DNA of 64,000 nt from Natronococcus amylolyticus DSM 10524 (GTDB lineage Archaea > Halobacteriota > Halobacteria > Halobacteriales > Natrialbaceae), in the NCBI RefSeq assembly GCF_000337675.1, contig NZ_AOIB01000026.1:128580-192579 (forward strand). The letters run 5' to 3'. Shown here one piece after another: positions 17,265-25,233 of the stretch. The translations under genes were made by a program, and so were the position numbers. The notes below the pieces were generated by a model. The model was given only the letters and a program-made list of their open reading frames with translations. It did no database searches and was not told the DNA's origin. Within the stretch, counting starts at the first letter, position 1, and each line of letters begins with the position of its first letter.

Positions 17265-18389
17265 ATGACCCTCGAAGTCGGCGTACTCGGCTATCGGTTC
17301 ATGGGGAAAGCCCACGCGAACGCACTGGCGCGGCTGCCGATGTTCTTCTCGGACGCCCCGGACGTCGAACGCAAGGTCCTCGTCGGCCGCGACGAGGAGG
17401 CGCTCTCGGAGGCCGCGGATCAGCTTGGGTTCGCCGAGACGGCGACCGACTGGCGCGAGGTCGTCGACGATGTCGACGTCTTCTACAACCTCGGACCGAA
17501 CCACGTCCACGCCGAGCCGTCGATCGCCGCCCTCGAGGCCGGCACACCCGTCTTCTGCGAGAAGCCGCTGGCTCCGACCCTCGAGGAGGCTGCAGAGATG
17601 GCCGAGGCGGCCCGCGAGGCCGGCGTCCCCAATGGCTGTGCCTTCAACTACCGGTTCGTCCCCGCGATTCGGTACGCGAAGCGGCTGATCGACGACGGCG
17701 AGATCGGCGAGATCCGCCACGTCCGCGGGCGCTACCTCCAGGACTGGCTGGTCGATCCCGAGGCGCCGTGGGCCTGGCGCCTCGACGAGGAGATGGCCGG
17801 TTCGGGCGTGCTGGGCGATCTGGGCGCTCACACGGTCGACCTCGTACGCTTTTTGGTCGGAGGAGACGAGCACGCGGGCGAGATCGAGCGACTCAGCGGC
17901 CACCTGCAAACGTTCGTCGACGAGCGTCCCGTCGAAGGGGAAGACAGCGAGACGCGGCCGGTCACCGTCGACGACGCCTACTCGGCCCAACTCGAGTTCG
18001 CAAACGGCGCGATGGGCACGCTCGAGGCCACGCGGTACGCGACGGGCCACAAGAACGACCACACGATCGAGATCCAGGGCAGCGAGGGCAGCCTCCGGTT
18101 CTCCCTCGAGCGCCTGAACGAACTCGAGGTGCTTCGCCGGGGGGAGAACCGCGGCTACGAGACGATCCTCGTCACGGACGAGGACGACCCCTACGTCGAC
18201 CACTGGTGGCCGCCGGGCCACGTTATCGGCTGGGAGCACACGTTCGTCCACGAGAACTACGAGCTGCTCAGTGCCGTCGCGAACGACGGGACGTTCGAAC
18301 CCAGCTTCGAGGACGGGCTGGCCGCCCAGCGGATCCTCGCGGCGGTCGAGGACAGCGACGAGCGCGGCGAGTGGGTCGACCTCGGGTAA
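17265..18389 (+). CDS. Gfo/Idh/MocA-family oxidoreductase
   Basis: 374 residues. N-terminal NAD(P)-binding domain with [17 protein letters not shown] (5-21), then the family lysine motif EKPLAPT (about 98-104, catalytic Lys), and a C-terminal alpha/beta domain with [16 protein letters not shown] (about 184-199), where the His is a catalytic candidate. Such enzymes oxidise or isomerise sugars, inositols or sugar acids; here the substrate is unknown. The ATG at 17265 opens the Rossmann fold; the preceding 84 codons are basic and non-coding. It faces away from the alcohol dehydrogenase and precedes a CtBP-like dehydrogenase by 67 bp, suggesting a small carbohydrate or hydroxyacid oxidation group. 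Confidence 0.9.
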   Translation: MTLEVGVLGYRFMGKAHANALARLPMFFSDAPDVERKVLVGRDEEALSEAADQLGFAETATDWREVVDDVDVFYNLGPNHVHAEPSIAALEAGTPVFCEKPLAPTLEEAAEMAEAAREAGVPNGCAFNYRFVPAIRYAKRLIDDGEIGEIRHVRGRYLQDWLVDPEAPWAWRLDEEMAGSGVLGDLGAHTVDLVRFLVGGDEHAGEIERLSGHLQTFVDERPVEGEDSETRPVTVDDAYSAQLEFANGAMGTLEATRYATGHKNDHTIEIQGSEGSLRFSLERLNELEVLRRGENRGYETILVTDEDDPYVDHWWPPGHVIGWEHTFVHENYELLSAVANDGTFEPSFEDGLAAQRILAAVEDSDERGEWVDLG

Positions 18390-18456
18390 TCGCGGTTCGG
18401 TCTTCGTTGCAGACCGTACGCCTATCGGGGAGACGCCCGAACGTATCGACCGACCG

Positions 18457-19422
18457 ATGACCCACACGATTCTCGTCACGGATTTCGACTTTCCCGACCT
18501 CGAGATCGAACGCGACGTCCTGACCGACCGCGACGTCGAACTCGTCTCGGCCGACGCCGAAACCGCCGACGAGGTGATCGAGGCGGCCCGGGAGGTCGAC
18601 GCCGACGCGTTGCTCGTCCAGTACGCGCCGATCGACCGGGACGTCCTCGAGACCCTCGACGTCGCGGTCGTGGGCCGGTACGGGATCGGCGTCGACGCGG
18701 TCGACCTCGAGGCCGCGACCGAAAACGGGGTCGTCGTGGTCAACGTCCCCGACTACTGCGAGGACGAGGTGCCGACGCACACGATCGCGCTCCTGTTCGC
18801 CTGCGTGCGCAAGACCTCGCTGTACGACCGCGCGATCGCCGAGGGAACGTGGGACTGGACGGTCGGCGCGCCGATCCACCGGCTGGCGGGGAAGACCCTC
18901 GGCTTCGCGGCGTTCGGGAAGCTCCCGCGGGGGATCGCCGAGCGGCTCTCGGGGTTCGACCTCGAGTTCGTCGCGTACGACCCCCACCAGTCCGCCGACG
19001 AGCTCGCCGAGTACGGCGTCGAGAAGGTGTCGTTCGACGGGCTACTCGAGCGCTCCGATATCGTCTCGGTGCACACGCCGCTGACCGAGGAGACGCGGGA
19101 GCTGTTCGACGCCGAGGCGTTCGCGGCGATGGACGACAACGCCGTCCTGCTCAACACGGCCCGCGGCGCGGTCGTCGACGACGAGGCGCTGGCGACGGCT
19201 CTCGAGGACGACGAACTCGCCGCTGCGGGACTGGACGTGCTTCCGGCGGAACCTCCCGATGACTCGCCGCTGGTCGGCCGCGACGACGTCGTCTGTACGC
19301 CTCACGTCGCGTGGTACTCCGAGGAGTCGATCGTCGAGCTTCGAGAAACCGTGACTCGAGACGTTCTGCGCGTGTTAGGCGATGATCGGCCCGAGAACCC
19401 GGTCAACAAGAACGTTCTCTGA
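18457..19422 (+). CDS. D-isomer 2-hydroxyacid dehydrogenase, C-terminal-binding-protein type
   Basis: 321 residues. Same superfamily as the gene at 11731 but a different branch: [22 protein letters not shown] style N-terminal lobe and [13 protein letters not shown] (about 94-106), typical of phosphoglycerate-dehydrogenase-like and CtBP-like sequences. Catalytic Arg in NTARGAVVD (about 232-240), then a Glu in the AEPPDD segment and the His in [10 protein letters not shown] (about 285). The glycine-rich loop is degenerate: [12 protein letters not shown] where GxGxxG is usual, which may weaken or alter NAD binding. Start at the ATG preceding [14 protein letters not shown]. Probably cotranscribed with the Gfo/Idh gene. 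Confidence 0.87.
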   Translation: MTHTILVTDFDFPDLEIERDVLTDRDVELVSADAETADEVIEAAREVDADALLVQYAPIDRDVLETLDVAVVGRYGIGVDAVDLEAATENGVVVVNVPDYCEDEVPTHTIALLFACVRKTSLYDRAIAEGTWDWTVGAPIHRLAGKTLGFAAFGKLPRGIAERLSGFDLEFVAYDPHQSADELAEYGVEKVSFDGLLERSDIVSVHTPLTEETRELFDAEAFAAMDDNAVLLNTARGAVVDDEALATALEDDELAAAGLDVLPAEPPDDSPLVGRDDVVCTPHVAWYSEESIVELRETVTRDVLRVLGDDRPENPVNKNVL

Positions 19423-19468
19423 GAACGGGGGTTCGAGCGAAGTCCGAAGCGATCGCTCGTCCGGACGG

Positions 19469-19720
19469 CTACTTCGAGTCGACCCGAACGACCGTGTGGA
19501 TTTCGTCGTACCGGACGCTGCCCTCGTCGGCGGGCTGGTCGTCGATCTCGAGGTAGCCGGGCTCGAAGCCCGTTACCGTCCCTTCGAGTTCGAAGTCCTG
19601 GCTGTCGTCGGCCCACTCCTTGCTCTGGACCTCGACGACGTCGCCGACCGCGACGTGTTCCTGTACTAGCTCCTGTGCACGGTCCCCGTCCGCGTCCGGC
19701 GGGATCGTCAGTTCCGTCAT
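19469..19720 (-). CDS. Small conserved hypothetical protein
   Basis: 83 residues, acidic, beta-rich, soluble: MTELTIPPDADGDRAQELV then a compact repeat-free body ending VRYDEIHTVVRVDSK. The pattern VGDVVEVQSKEW...VTGFEPGYLEID suggests a small SH3/OB-like barrel, but this is only a visual impression. The ATG at 19720 is preferred over upstream starts because the extension is basic. Convergent with the CtBP-type gene, divergent from the HD-domain gene. Confidence 0.65.
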   Translation of the reverse strand: MTELTIPPDADGDRAQELVQEHVAVGDVVEVQSKEWADDSQDFELEGTVTGFEPGYLEIDDQPADEGSVRYDEIHTVVRVDSK

Positions 19721-19843
19721 GTACTCGAATCGAACGGCGGCTACGCGTAAAGTGTTGCTGTCGTCGTATTCAGCGTGGACTTCGGCTCGTCGGGAGTCTC
19801 GTGGTCCGACGACTTTTGTACGAACGCGGCGAAAAACCCGGTA

Positions 19844-21076
19844 ATGAAGACGATAAAGGACAGCGTCCACGACCACATCCGGATCGACGGCGTGGCTCGA
19901 GCGCTGCTCGACACCCCCGAAGTTCAGCGCCTCCGTCGGATCGCCCAGCTAGGGACCGTCTCGCTCGTGTATCCCTCCGCGAACCACACTCGGTTCGAGC
20001 ACAGCCTCGGGGTCTACCACCTCGCCTGCGAGGCCCTCGAGGGGCTTGGTATCGAGGGGAAACAGGCCGAACGCGTCCACGCGGCGGCGATGCTCCACGA
20101 CGTCGGCCACGGGCCGTTCAGCCACAACCTCGAATCACTTACTTACCGCAGGACGGGGCGCTACCACGACGACGTCGGCGAGCTGCTCGCCGACGGGCAG
20201 GTCGGCGACGTCCTTCGAGAGCACGACCTCGAGCCCAAGGCGGTCGCCGGGCTGGTCGCCGGCGAGGGGCGGTTCGGCCAGCTCGTCTCGGGCGAGCTGG
20301 ACGTCGATCGGATGGACTACCTCGTCCGGGACGCCCACCACACGGGCGTTCCCTACGGAACGATCGATCACGGACGGCTGGTCCGGGAGCTGACGTTCAC
20401 CGACGACGAGCTCGTCCTCGACGAGGGGAACGTCCAGACGGCCGAGAGCCTGCTGGTCGCGCGGGCGCTGATGAATCCGACGGTGTACAGCCACAGCGTC
20501 GCCCGGATCAGCAAGGCGATGCTCCGGCGGGCCGCCGAACGCCTGCTCGAGGCGCCGGAGGCCGGCGTCGACGCCGAAACGCTCCAGCGGATGGACGACT
20601 ACGATTTGACGGTTGCGCTGCGCAACTGCGAGGCGACGAGCGCGTTCTCGCGGCGACTGGATCACCGCGACCTGTTCAAACGGGCCGTCTGGGCCGAGAT
20701 CGACGACGTGCCGGGCGGGATCATCGAGAGCGACCACGAGGCGATCCGGCAGTTCGAGCGCGAGATCGCCGACAGGGTGGACGTCGATCCGGCACACGTC
20801 ATCCTCGACGTGCCGGGACGCCCGTCGATGACCGAGTCGACGAGTCGCGTGCTGGTCAACGGCGACGTTCGACAGCTCGGCCAGCAGTCGCCGCTGGTCG
20901 AGGCGCTGCGAGCCGCCCAGTACTCCCAGTGGCGACTCGGCGTCTACTCGCCGACCGAGCTTCGCGAGCGGGTCGGGCGAGCTGCCGTCGAGGTGCTCGG
21001 ACTCGACATCGAGGGCACGCTCGTCACCGAGGTTCGGGACGGGCTCGAGACGACCCTCGACGAGTTCGTCGAGTGA
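19844..21076 (+). CDS. HD-domain phosphohydrolase (dGTPase/SAMHD1-like)
   Basis: 410 residues. Metal-dependent phosphohydrolase with the HD signature: RFEHSLG (about 49-55), MLHDVGHGPFSH (about 84-95) supplying His-Asp, and a distal Asp in LDVDRMDYLVRDA (about 149-161). PEVQRLRRIAQLG and the N-terminal DSVHDHI are shared with YwfO/SAMHD1-like dNTP triphosphohydrolases. Likely hydrolyses dNTPs or other nucleotides in the cytosol; exact substrate unassigned. The ATG at 19844 is the family-like start (MKTIKDSVHDHI). Amidohydrolase follows after 52 bp on the same strand. Confidence 0.9.
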   Translation: MKTIKDSVHDHIRIDGVARALLDTPEVQRLRRIAQLGTVSLVYPSANHTRFEHSLGVYHLACEALEGLGIEGKQAERVHAAAMLHDVGHGPFSHNLESLTYRRTGRYHDDVGELLADGQVGDVLREHDLEPKAVAGLVAGEGRFGQLVSGELDVDRMDYLVRDAHHTGVPYGTIDHGRLVRELTFTDDELVLDEGNVQTAESLLVARALMNPTVYSHSVARISKAMLRRAAERLLEAPEAGVDAETLQRMDDYDLTVALRNCEATSAFSRRLDHRDLFKRAVWAEIDDVPGGIIESDHEAIRQFEREIADRVDVDPAHVILDVPGRPSMTESTSRVLVNGDVRQLGQQSPLVEALRAAQYSQWRLGVYSPTELRERVGRAAVEVLGLDIEGTLVTEVRDGLETTLDEFVE

Positions 21077-21128
21077 CGTTCGGAGGCGAACGCAAACGGT
21101 TGAAGGGACGGGCCACGAAGAAGCGAGC

Positions 21129-22151
21129 ATGGAACGAACCGGGACGATCCTCCGCGGTAGAGACCTCGAGCCCGTCGAGGGACGCATCGTTATCGACGGC
21201 GAGGGACGCATCGAAGCCATCGAGGAGGAGTCGGTCGACAGCTCGGATATCATCCTCCCGCCGTTCGTCAACGCTCACACCCATATCGGCGACTCGATCG
21301 CCAAGGAAGCCGGCGGCGGGCTCTCGCTCGAGGAGCTGGTCGCCCCGCCCGACGGGTTGAAACACCGCCTCCTCCGCGAGGCCTCCCGCAAGGAGCTCGT
21401 CGACGCGATGGAGCGATCGCTTCGGTACATGCAACGCGGCGGGACCGCCGCCTGTCTCGACTTCAGGGAGGGCGACGTCGAGGGCGTCCGGATGCTCGAG
21501 GACGCGGCCGAGGGCCTCGAGCTCGAGGCCCTGTCGTTCGCCCGCGGCTCGGTGGCGGCGATGGAGGCGGGCGACGGGTTCGGTGCCAGCGGGGCCAACG
21601 ACGGCGACTTCGAGGATGAGCGGGCTGCGACCCGCGAGGCCGGCAAGCCGTTCGGCATCCACGCGGGCGAGGGGGATCCGAGCGACCTCGACGGCGCGCT
21701 CGCCCTCGAGCCCGACTTCCTCGTCCACGTCGTCCACCCCGAACCGGACCACCTCGAGCGAATCGCCGACGCCGAGATTCCGGTCGTGCTCTGCCCGCGG
21801 TCGAACCTCGTCACCGGCGTCGGCTTCCCGCCCGCGGCCGAACTGGCCGAGCGAACGACGCTCGCGCTCGGGACCGACAACGTGATGCTCAACTCGCCGT
21901 CGATGTTCCGGGAGATGGAGTTCCTCGCGAAGTGTTCCGAACTTCGGGCCGAGACGATTCTACGGATGGCGACGGTCAACGGCGCCGACCTCGCCGGTCT
22001 CGAGGGTGGCGCCCTCGAGCCGGGAGCGCCCGGACGGCTGCTCGTTCTCGACGGGGATTCGGATAACCTCACAGGTGCCCGGGATCCAATCCGGGCCACG
22101 GTGCGGCGAGCCGGCGTTGACGACGTCCGCGAGGTCGTCCTCGAGCCGTAG
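21129..22151 (+). CDS. Amidohydrolase-superfamily protein (second, short)
   Basis: 340 residues, shorter than the 474-residue amidohydrolase at 628. Seen: NAHTHIGD (about 48-55) with metal-binding His, IHAGEG (about 178), VHVVHPE (about 199) and GTDNVML (about 251), where the Asp is the metal ligand. These match the cytosine-deaminase/chlorohydrolase-like superfamily; the second position reads HAG rather than HxH. The C-terminal beta-sandwich ends VREVVLEP. Substrate unknown. Lies 52 bp after the HD gene, so possible cotranscription. Confidence 0.85.
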   Translation: MERTGTILRGRDLEPVEGRIVIDGEGRIEAIEEESVDSSDIILPPFVNAHTHIGDSIAKEAGGGLSLEELVAPPDGLKHRLLREASRKELVDAMERSLRYMQRGGTAACLDFREGDVEGVRMLEDAAEGLELEALSFARGSVAAMEAGDGFGASGANDGDFEDERAATREAGKPFGIHAGEGDPSDLDGALALEPDFLVHVVHPEPDHLERIADAEIPVVLCPRSNLVTGVGFPPAAELAERTTLALGTDNVMLNSPSMFREMEFLAKCSELRAETILRMATVNGADLAGLEGGALEPGAPGRLLVLDGDSDNLTGARDPIRATVRRAGVDDVREVVLEP

Positions 22152-22171
22152 CGTCCGCCTCGACGCGGACG
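22152..22171 (+). terminator. Hairpin directly after the amidohydrolase stop
   Basis: CGTCCGC (22152-22158) and GCGGACG (22165-22171) pair perfectly around a 6-nt loop, immediately after the TAG at 22149-22151. Archaeal termination usually relies on U-tracts rather than hairpins, so this may instead protect the 3' end. Confidence 0.35.
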
Positions 22172-22392
22172 GCCCCTCCGAACGGGCGGCTGTCGGTCGA
22201 GAGCCCTGATTCTCGTCCTCTCCTGGATAATACATAACTATTAGAGAGTGTTTTAATCACTACATTTTCTCCTCTTAGATGCCATATTAGGCACGTATTC
22301 GAAATCCACAACCATCAGTACTGAATTATATTTCCAGTAACTAGTGACTTATCTGAGTAGTAGTAATTCCGGGTAACCGATTAGTTCGATCC

Positions 22393-23205
22393 GTGACGCA
22401 AGACAACCGAACCAGACGGCGCGTACTTCAGGTCGGCAGTGGCGCGGCCATTGCCGGGCTCGCGGGATGTACCGATTTCCTCTCCAGCGACGACGACGAG
22501 GACGACGACGATCCGTCGAACGAAACCGACGGTGGTAACGGCGGTAACGGGGAAAACGGCGGCAACGGCGACGACCCCGACGGCGAGGAGGACAAGGACG
22601 AGATCGAGGAGCCGAAGGGCGTGCTCGATCCCGTCCCGACGCCGGACGACCCGAAATCCGCGTTCCCGATCGCCGGCACGGGCGACGCGCCCGTAACGAT
22701 CAAGCTGTTCGGCACCTGGAAGTCGACCGAGACCTCCGAGTTCATGCTCGAGGAGTTCACCGAACTGCTCGAGAAACACGTCAAGAAGGGCGAGGTCGAC
22801 CTCGAGGTCCACGCCGTCGCCTCCCTCGGCGGGGCGGCGCTCCACGGCGACGACGGGGAGCGACTGGCTCGAGCCGGACTGGCCGTCTGGGACCACGACC
22901 CCGGCCAGTTCTGGATGTTCGTCGAGTGTATCGCGATCAACATCGACCTCGAGGAAGAGTGGGCGACGCCGAAGCGACTCGAGCACGTCGCCGAGAAGTC
23001 TGACGTCGCCGACCCCGAGACGGTGTACGACGCCGCCAGCGGCGATGCGTACCAGGACGAACTCGACGAGACGATCGACGAGGTCGAGAAGATGGACGTC
23101 GACGACGTGCCCCGCGTCAGCGTCGACGACACGGTCTACTCGCCGACAGAGGAGACCGACGAGCTGTACGCGGCCATCGAGGCCGCCGTCGAGACGGAGA
23201 CGTAA
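22393..23205 (+). CDS. Tat-exported lipoprotein with thioredoxin-like (DsbA-type) fold, CxxC missing
   Basis: 270 residues from a GTG start. RTRRRVLQVGSGAAIAGLAGC is a twin-arginine signal ending in a lipobox (Cys about 27), so the protein should be anchored outside the membrane. Next is a Gly/Asn/Asp-rich linker (about 30-70). The domain begins GTGDAPVTIKLFGTW, the pattern that opens DsbA/thioredoxin_4 domains, but where a CPYC-type redox pair is expected it reads TWKSTETS: no cysteines. A late VPRVSVDDTVY resembles the cis-Pro segment. Possible binding or chaperone role rather than redox. The AT-rich 220 bp upstream hold no other gene and probably the promoter. Confidence 0.72.
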   Translation: MTQDNRTRRRVLQVGSGAAIAGLAGCTDFLSSDDDEDDDDPSNETDGGNGGNGENGGNGDDPDGEEDKDEIEEPKGVLDPVPTPDDPKSAFPIAGTGDAPVTIKLFGTWKSTETSEFMLEEFTELLEKHVKKGEVDLEVHAVASLGGAALHGDDGERLARAGLAVWDHDPGQFWMFVECIAINIDLEEEWATPKRLEHVAEKSDVADPETVYDAASGDAYQDELDETIDEVEKMDVDDVPRVSVDDTVYSPTEETDELYAAIEAAVETET

Positions 23206-23308
23206 CGGACCGGAGACAGTCGTCGATTGGGTCATTCACTTTTTCGATCGGAGTCAGGGTGCACGTGCCGACAGTACGGTTTAGTTGCTTCTGACCGCAG
23301 ATCGGGCT

Positions 23309-24034
23309 ATGACACTCTCCGTTACGGTTGCCGACGTCCACCGAATGACGCCGGACGTCAAGCAGTTCCGGCTCGTCGCCGACGATCACCGCTTCGAGTT
23401 CGATCCCGGCCAGCACACGTCAGTCCACTTCGAGGCCGACGGCGAGGATCAGGAACGGCCGTACACGGCGATCAACGCCCCCGGAACGAACCAGCTCGTG
23501 CTGACGATCAAGCGCTACGACGACGGCACCGGTTCGGTCTACATGCACGACCGGACGCCGGGCGACGAGATCGAGATCGACCCCGTCGACGGGAACCTCC
23601 ACCTCCGCGATCCCGAGCGCGACGCCCTCTTCGTCGCCACTGGAACGGGGATCACGCCGCTGTATCCGATGATCAGACAGTACGCCGACGAGGGCCAGGG
23701 AACGGCCACGCTCGTTTTCGGCGAGCGCGACCAGGAGCACCTGATCTTCCGCGAGAGTCTCGATCAGCTTCGGGCAGGGACCGACGCCGTCTCGGTCGAG
23801 TACGTCCTTTCGGATGCCGACGACGACGCGGCCTGGAACGGACGAACCGGCCACGTTCAGGACCACCTCCAGGAGTCGCTCGAGGGCCTCGAGGACCTCG
23901 CGAACGTCGACTGCTACGTCTGTGGCGTTCCGGAGATGGTCCTCGAGACCCAGGACCTGCTCGAGGACGCCGGCGTCGACGGCGATCGGGTCTTCACTGA
24001 GGGATGGGAGGCGGACGCGGCCGACGATGATTGA
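23309..24034 (+). CDS. Flavodoxin/ferredoxin-NADP reductase-like oxidoreductase
   Basis: 241 residues, FNR superfamily. FAD-binding barrel with RPYTAINAPG (about 50-59, RxYS/T-like), GSVYMHDRTPGDEIEI (about 75-90, FAD-phosphate region), and an NAD-binding domain starting FVATGTGITPLYPMI (about 110-124); C-terminal CGVPEMV (about 211-217) is the usual pyridine-nucleotide motif. No Fe-S cluster domain is attached, so it would pass electrons to a separate partner. Start at the ATG at 23309, the true MTLSVTVADVHRMTPDV N-terminus; an upstream in-frame ATG adds 8 atypical residues. No operon partner on the same strand. Confidence 0.88.
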   Translation: MTLSVTVADVHRMTPDVKQFRLVADDHRFEFDPGQHTSVHFEADGEDQERPYTAINAPGTNQLVLTIKRYDDGTGSVYMHDRTPGDEIEIDPVDGNLHLRDPERDALFVATGTGITPLYPMIRQYADEGQGTATLVFGERDQEHLIFRESLDQLRAGTDAVSVEYVLSDADDDAAWNGRTGHVQDHLQESLEGLEDLANVDCYVCGVPEMVLETQDLLEDAGVDGDRVFTEGWEADAADDD

Positions 24035-24114
24035 GTCCCTCGTGCGAGGTCCGTTCATCACGTACACATCGCCTGACAACGACGGGTCTCGACCGTTAAA
24101 AACATCGCAACAGG

Positions 24115-24130
24115 TGCGAAATTTTTATAC
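24115..24130 (+). promoter_or_regulatory. BRE/TATA promoter with no protein gene downstream
   Basis: TGCGAAATTTTTATACC matches an archaeal BRE plus box A (GAAA, then TTTATA-like). Transcription would start near 24150, at the base of the folded locus. A second match, GTGAAACGTTTATACACC, lies at 24354-24371; read on the minus strand it gives GTATAAAC. Confidence 0.5.
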
Positions 24131-24149
24131 CAATGGGGCCTGAAGCATC

Positions 24150-24300
24150 AGGTGCCGACGAACGTCGGCATCGATCACACTCCCCCTCAGAAACCAGCGC
24201 CACACCCGCTGTCTCTCATGGGGCGTGTCGTCGCCACTCCCCCCACCCCCCACCGCCCGAACTCCCCCCGTTCGGGCGGACTGCGACGACGCGCCTTCGT
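24150..24300 (+). ncRNA. Candidate structured RNA locus (strand uncertain)
   Basis: The 350-bp gap between two genes has no credible ORF but strong folding signals. TGCCGAC and GTCGGCA (24153-24159, 24164-24170) form a hairpin with GAAC loop. A 13-bp helix pairs GGCGTGTCGTCGC (24222-24234) with GCGACGACGCGCC (24283-24295), one G-U pair. Inside it CCGCCCGAAC and GTTCGGGCGG (24253-24262, 24270-24279) form a perfect 10-bp hairpin. The C-runs between make a G-quadruplex motif on the minus strand. It lacks recognisable SRP RNA or RNase P motifs. Transcription is inferred from the promoter at 24115. Confidence 0.4.
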
Positions 24301-24384
24301 GATCCCGCTTTTCCGCGATCGAACCGGCTCGTAGGGTTGACTCTGGTCGGCGCGTGAAACGTTTATACACCGGATAACGTCGGG

Positions 24385-25029
24385 TTAGCCGTCGATCGTC
24401 GCCTCGAGCTCGAGCAGCCCGAGATAGTCCGGGGCGGCACCGCTGGTTCGAAACTCCGTGACCGTCGAGTCGACGAACTCGTAGAACTCCGACTGCGTGC
24501 TCGGAATCATCGGCTGACCGTCCTCTCGCAGGAGATAGGCCGGGGCGTTCGTACTGCGGATCCGTTTCTGTTGTTCCGCCCAGGCGTCGCCGGCGTAGAG
24601 GAAGACGCCGAACGAGAAGCGACCGGCGGCGACCGCGTCACGTTTCGAGTCGAACTCGTCGGCCTCCTCGATCCGGTACTCCTCGTCGCTGAGCCAGGCG
24701 ATCGCGGCGGCTCCCTCAGCCCGGAGGAGGTAGACGTCCCAGGACAGCGTCTTGTCGAAGATCGCCCAGCCGTTTCGCGGGCCGATCGTGTCGATCTGGA
24801 CGCTGAAGGCCGGTCGGCCGCGAGAGCCGCTCGGCTCGTGGACGAACGTCGCGTCGTACCCCGGAATCCGGATCCCCCGATCGTGGTAGGCGACGCCCTC
24901 GACCGGAATCTCGACCTCGAGCTCGTCGATCAGCGCGCGGGCTGAGAGCCCGCCCGTCTGCTCGAGGCGCTCGAGAAACGACGGGAGTCGCGAGACTTCC
25001 GCCCAGACCGGGCGCTGGGGCGCGCTCAT
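24385..25029 (-). CDS. Hypothetical protein divergent from rqcH
   Basis: 214 residues from the ATG at 25029 (MSAPQRPVWAEV); the upstream open frame is basic and non-coding. Soluble, no cysteines or signal. A central block (about 60-140) reads GIRIPGYDATFVHEP...RPAFSVQIDTIG...GWAIFDKTLSWDVYLLRAEG, suggesting a compact mixed alpha/beta fold. I do not recognise the family. It shares the ~200-bp divergent region with rqcH and its 3' end faces the structured locus at 24.2 kb. Confidence 0.65.
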   Translation of the reverse strand: MSAPQRPVWAEVSRLPSFLERLEQTGGLSARALIDELEVEIPVEGVAYHDRGIRIPGYDATFVHEPSGSRGRPAFSVQIDTIGPRNGWAIFDKTLSWDVYLLRAEGAAAIAWLSDEEYRIEEADEFDSKRDAVAAGRFSFGVFLYAGDAWAEQQKRIRSTNAPAYLLREDGQPMIPSTQSEFYEFVDSTVTEFRTSGAAPDYLGLLELEATIDG

Positions 25030-25233
25030 CGGCCGCCTCCATCCCCGTGCGCTCGACGTTCGTCCGTACTCGCCCCGTCGGTTCCGCTCGCGAGCGAACC
25101 AGCCGTGTTCATGCTCGTGTGAGACGGGCTCGTCGCCGATGAGCCTTTCTGACTCGGAGCGAGCGCGCAGTCGTGAGACCCTCGCTCGAGCCGGAGCGAC
25201 ACGCCTTTTTGACCGGGCCGGACAGGTAGAGGT

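Noticed and set aside
17157-18743. Upstream extension of the Zn-alcohol-dehydrogenase frame
   Set aside because: Antisense to the Gfo/Idh and CtBP genes; the zinc motifs begin only after 17141.
24133-24357. 74-codon plus ORF in the folded locus
   Set aside because: Pro/Arg/His-rich and non-acidic; DNA structure explains the sequence better.
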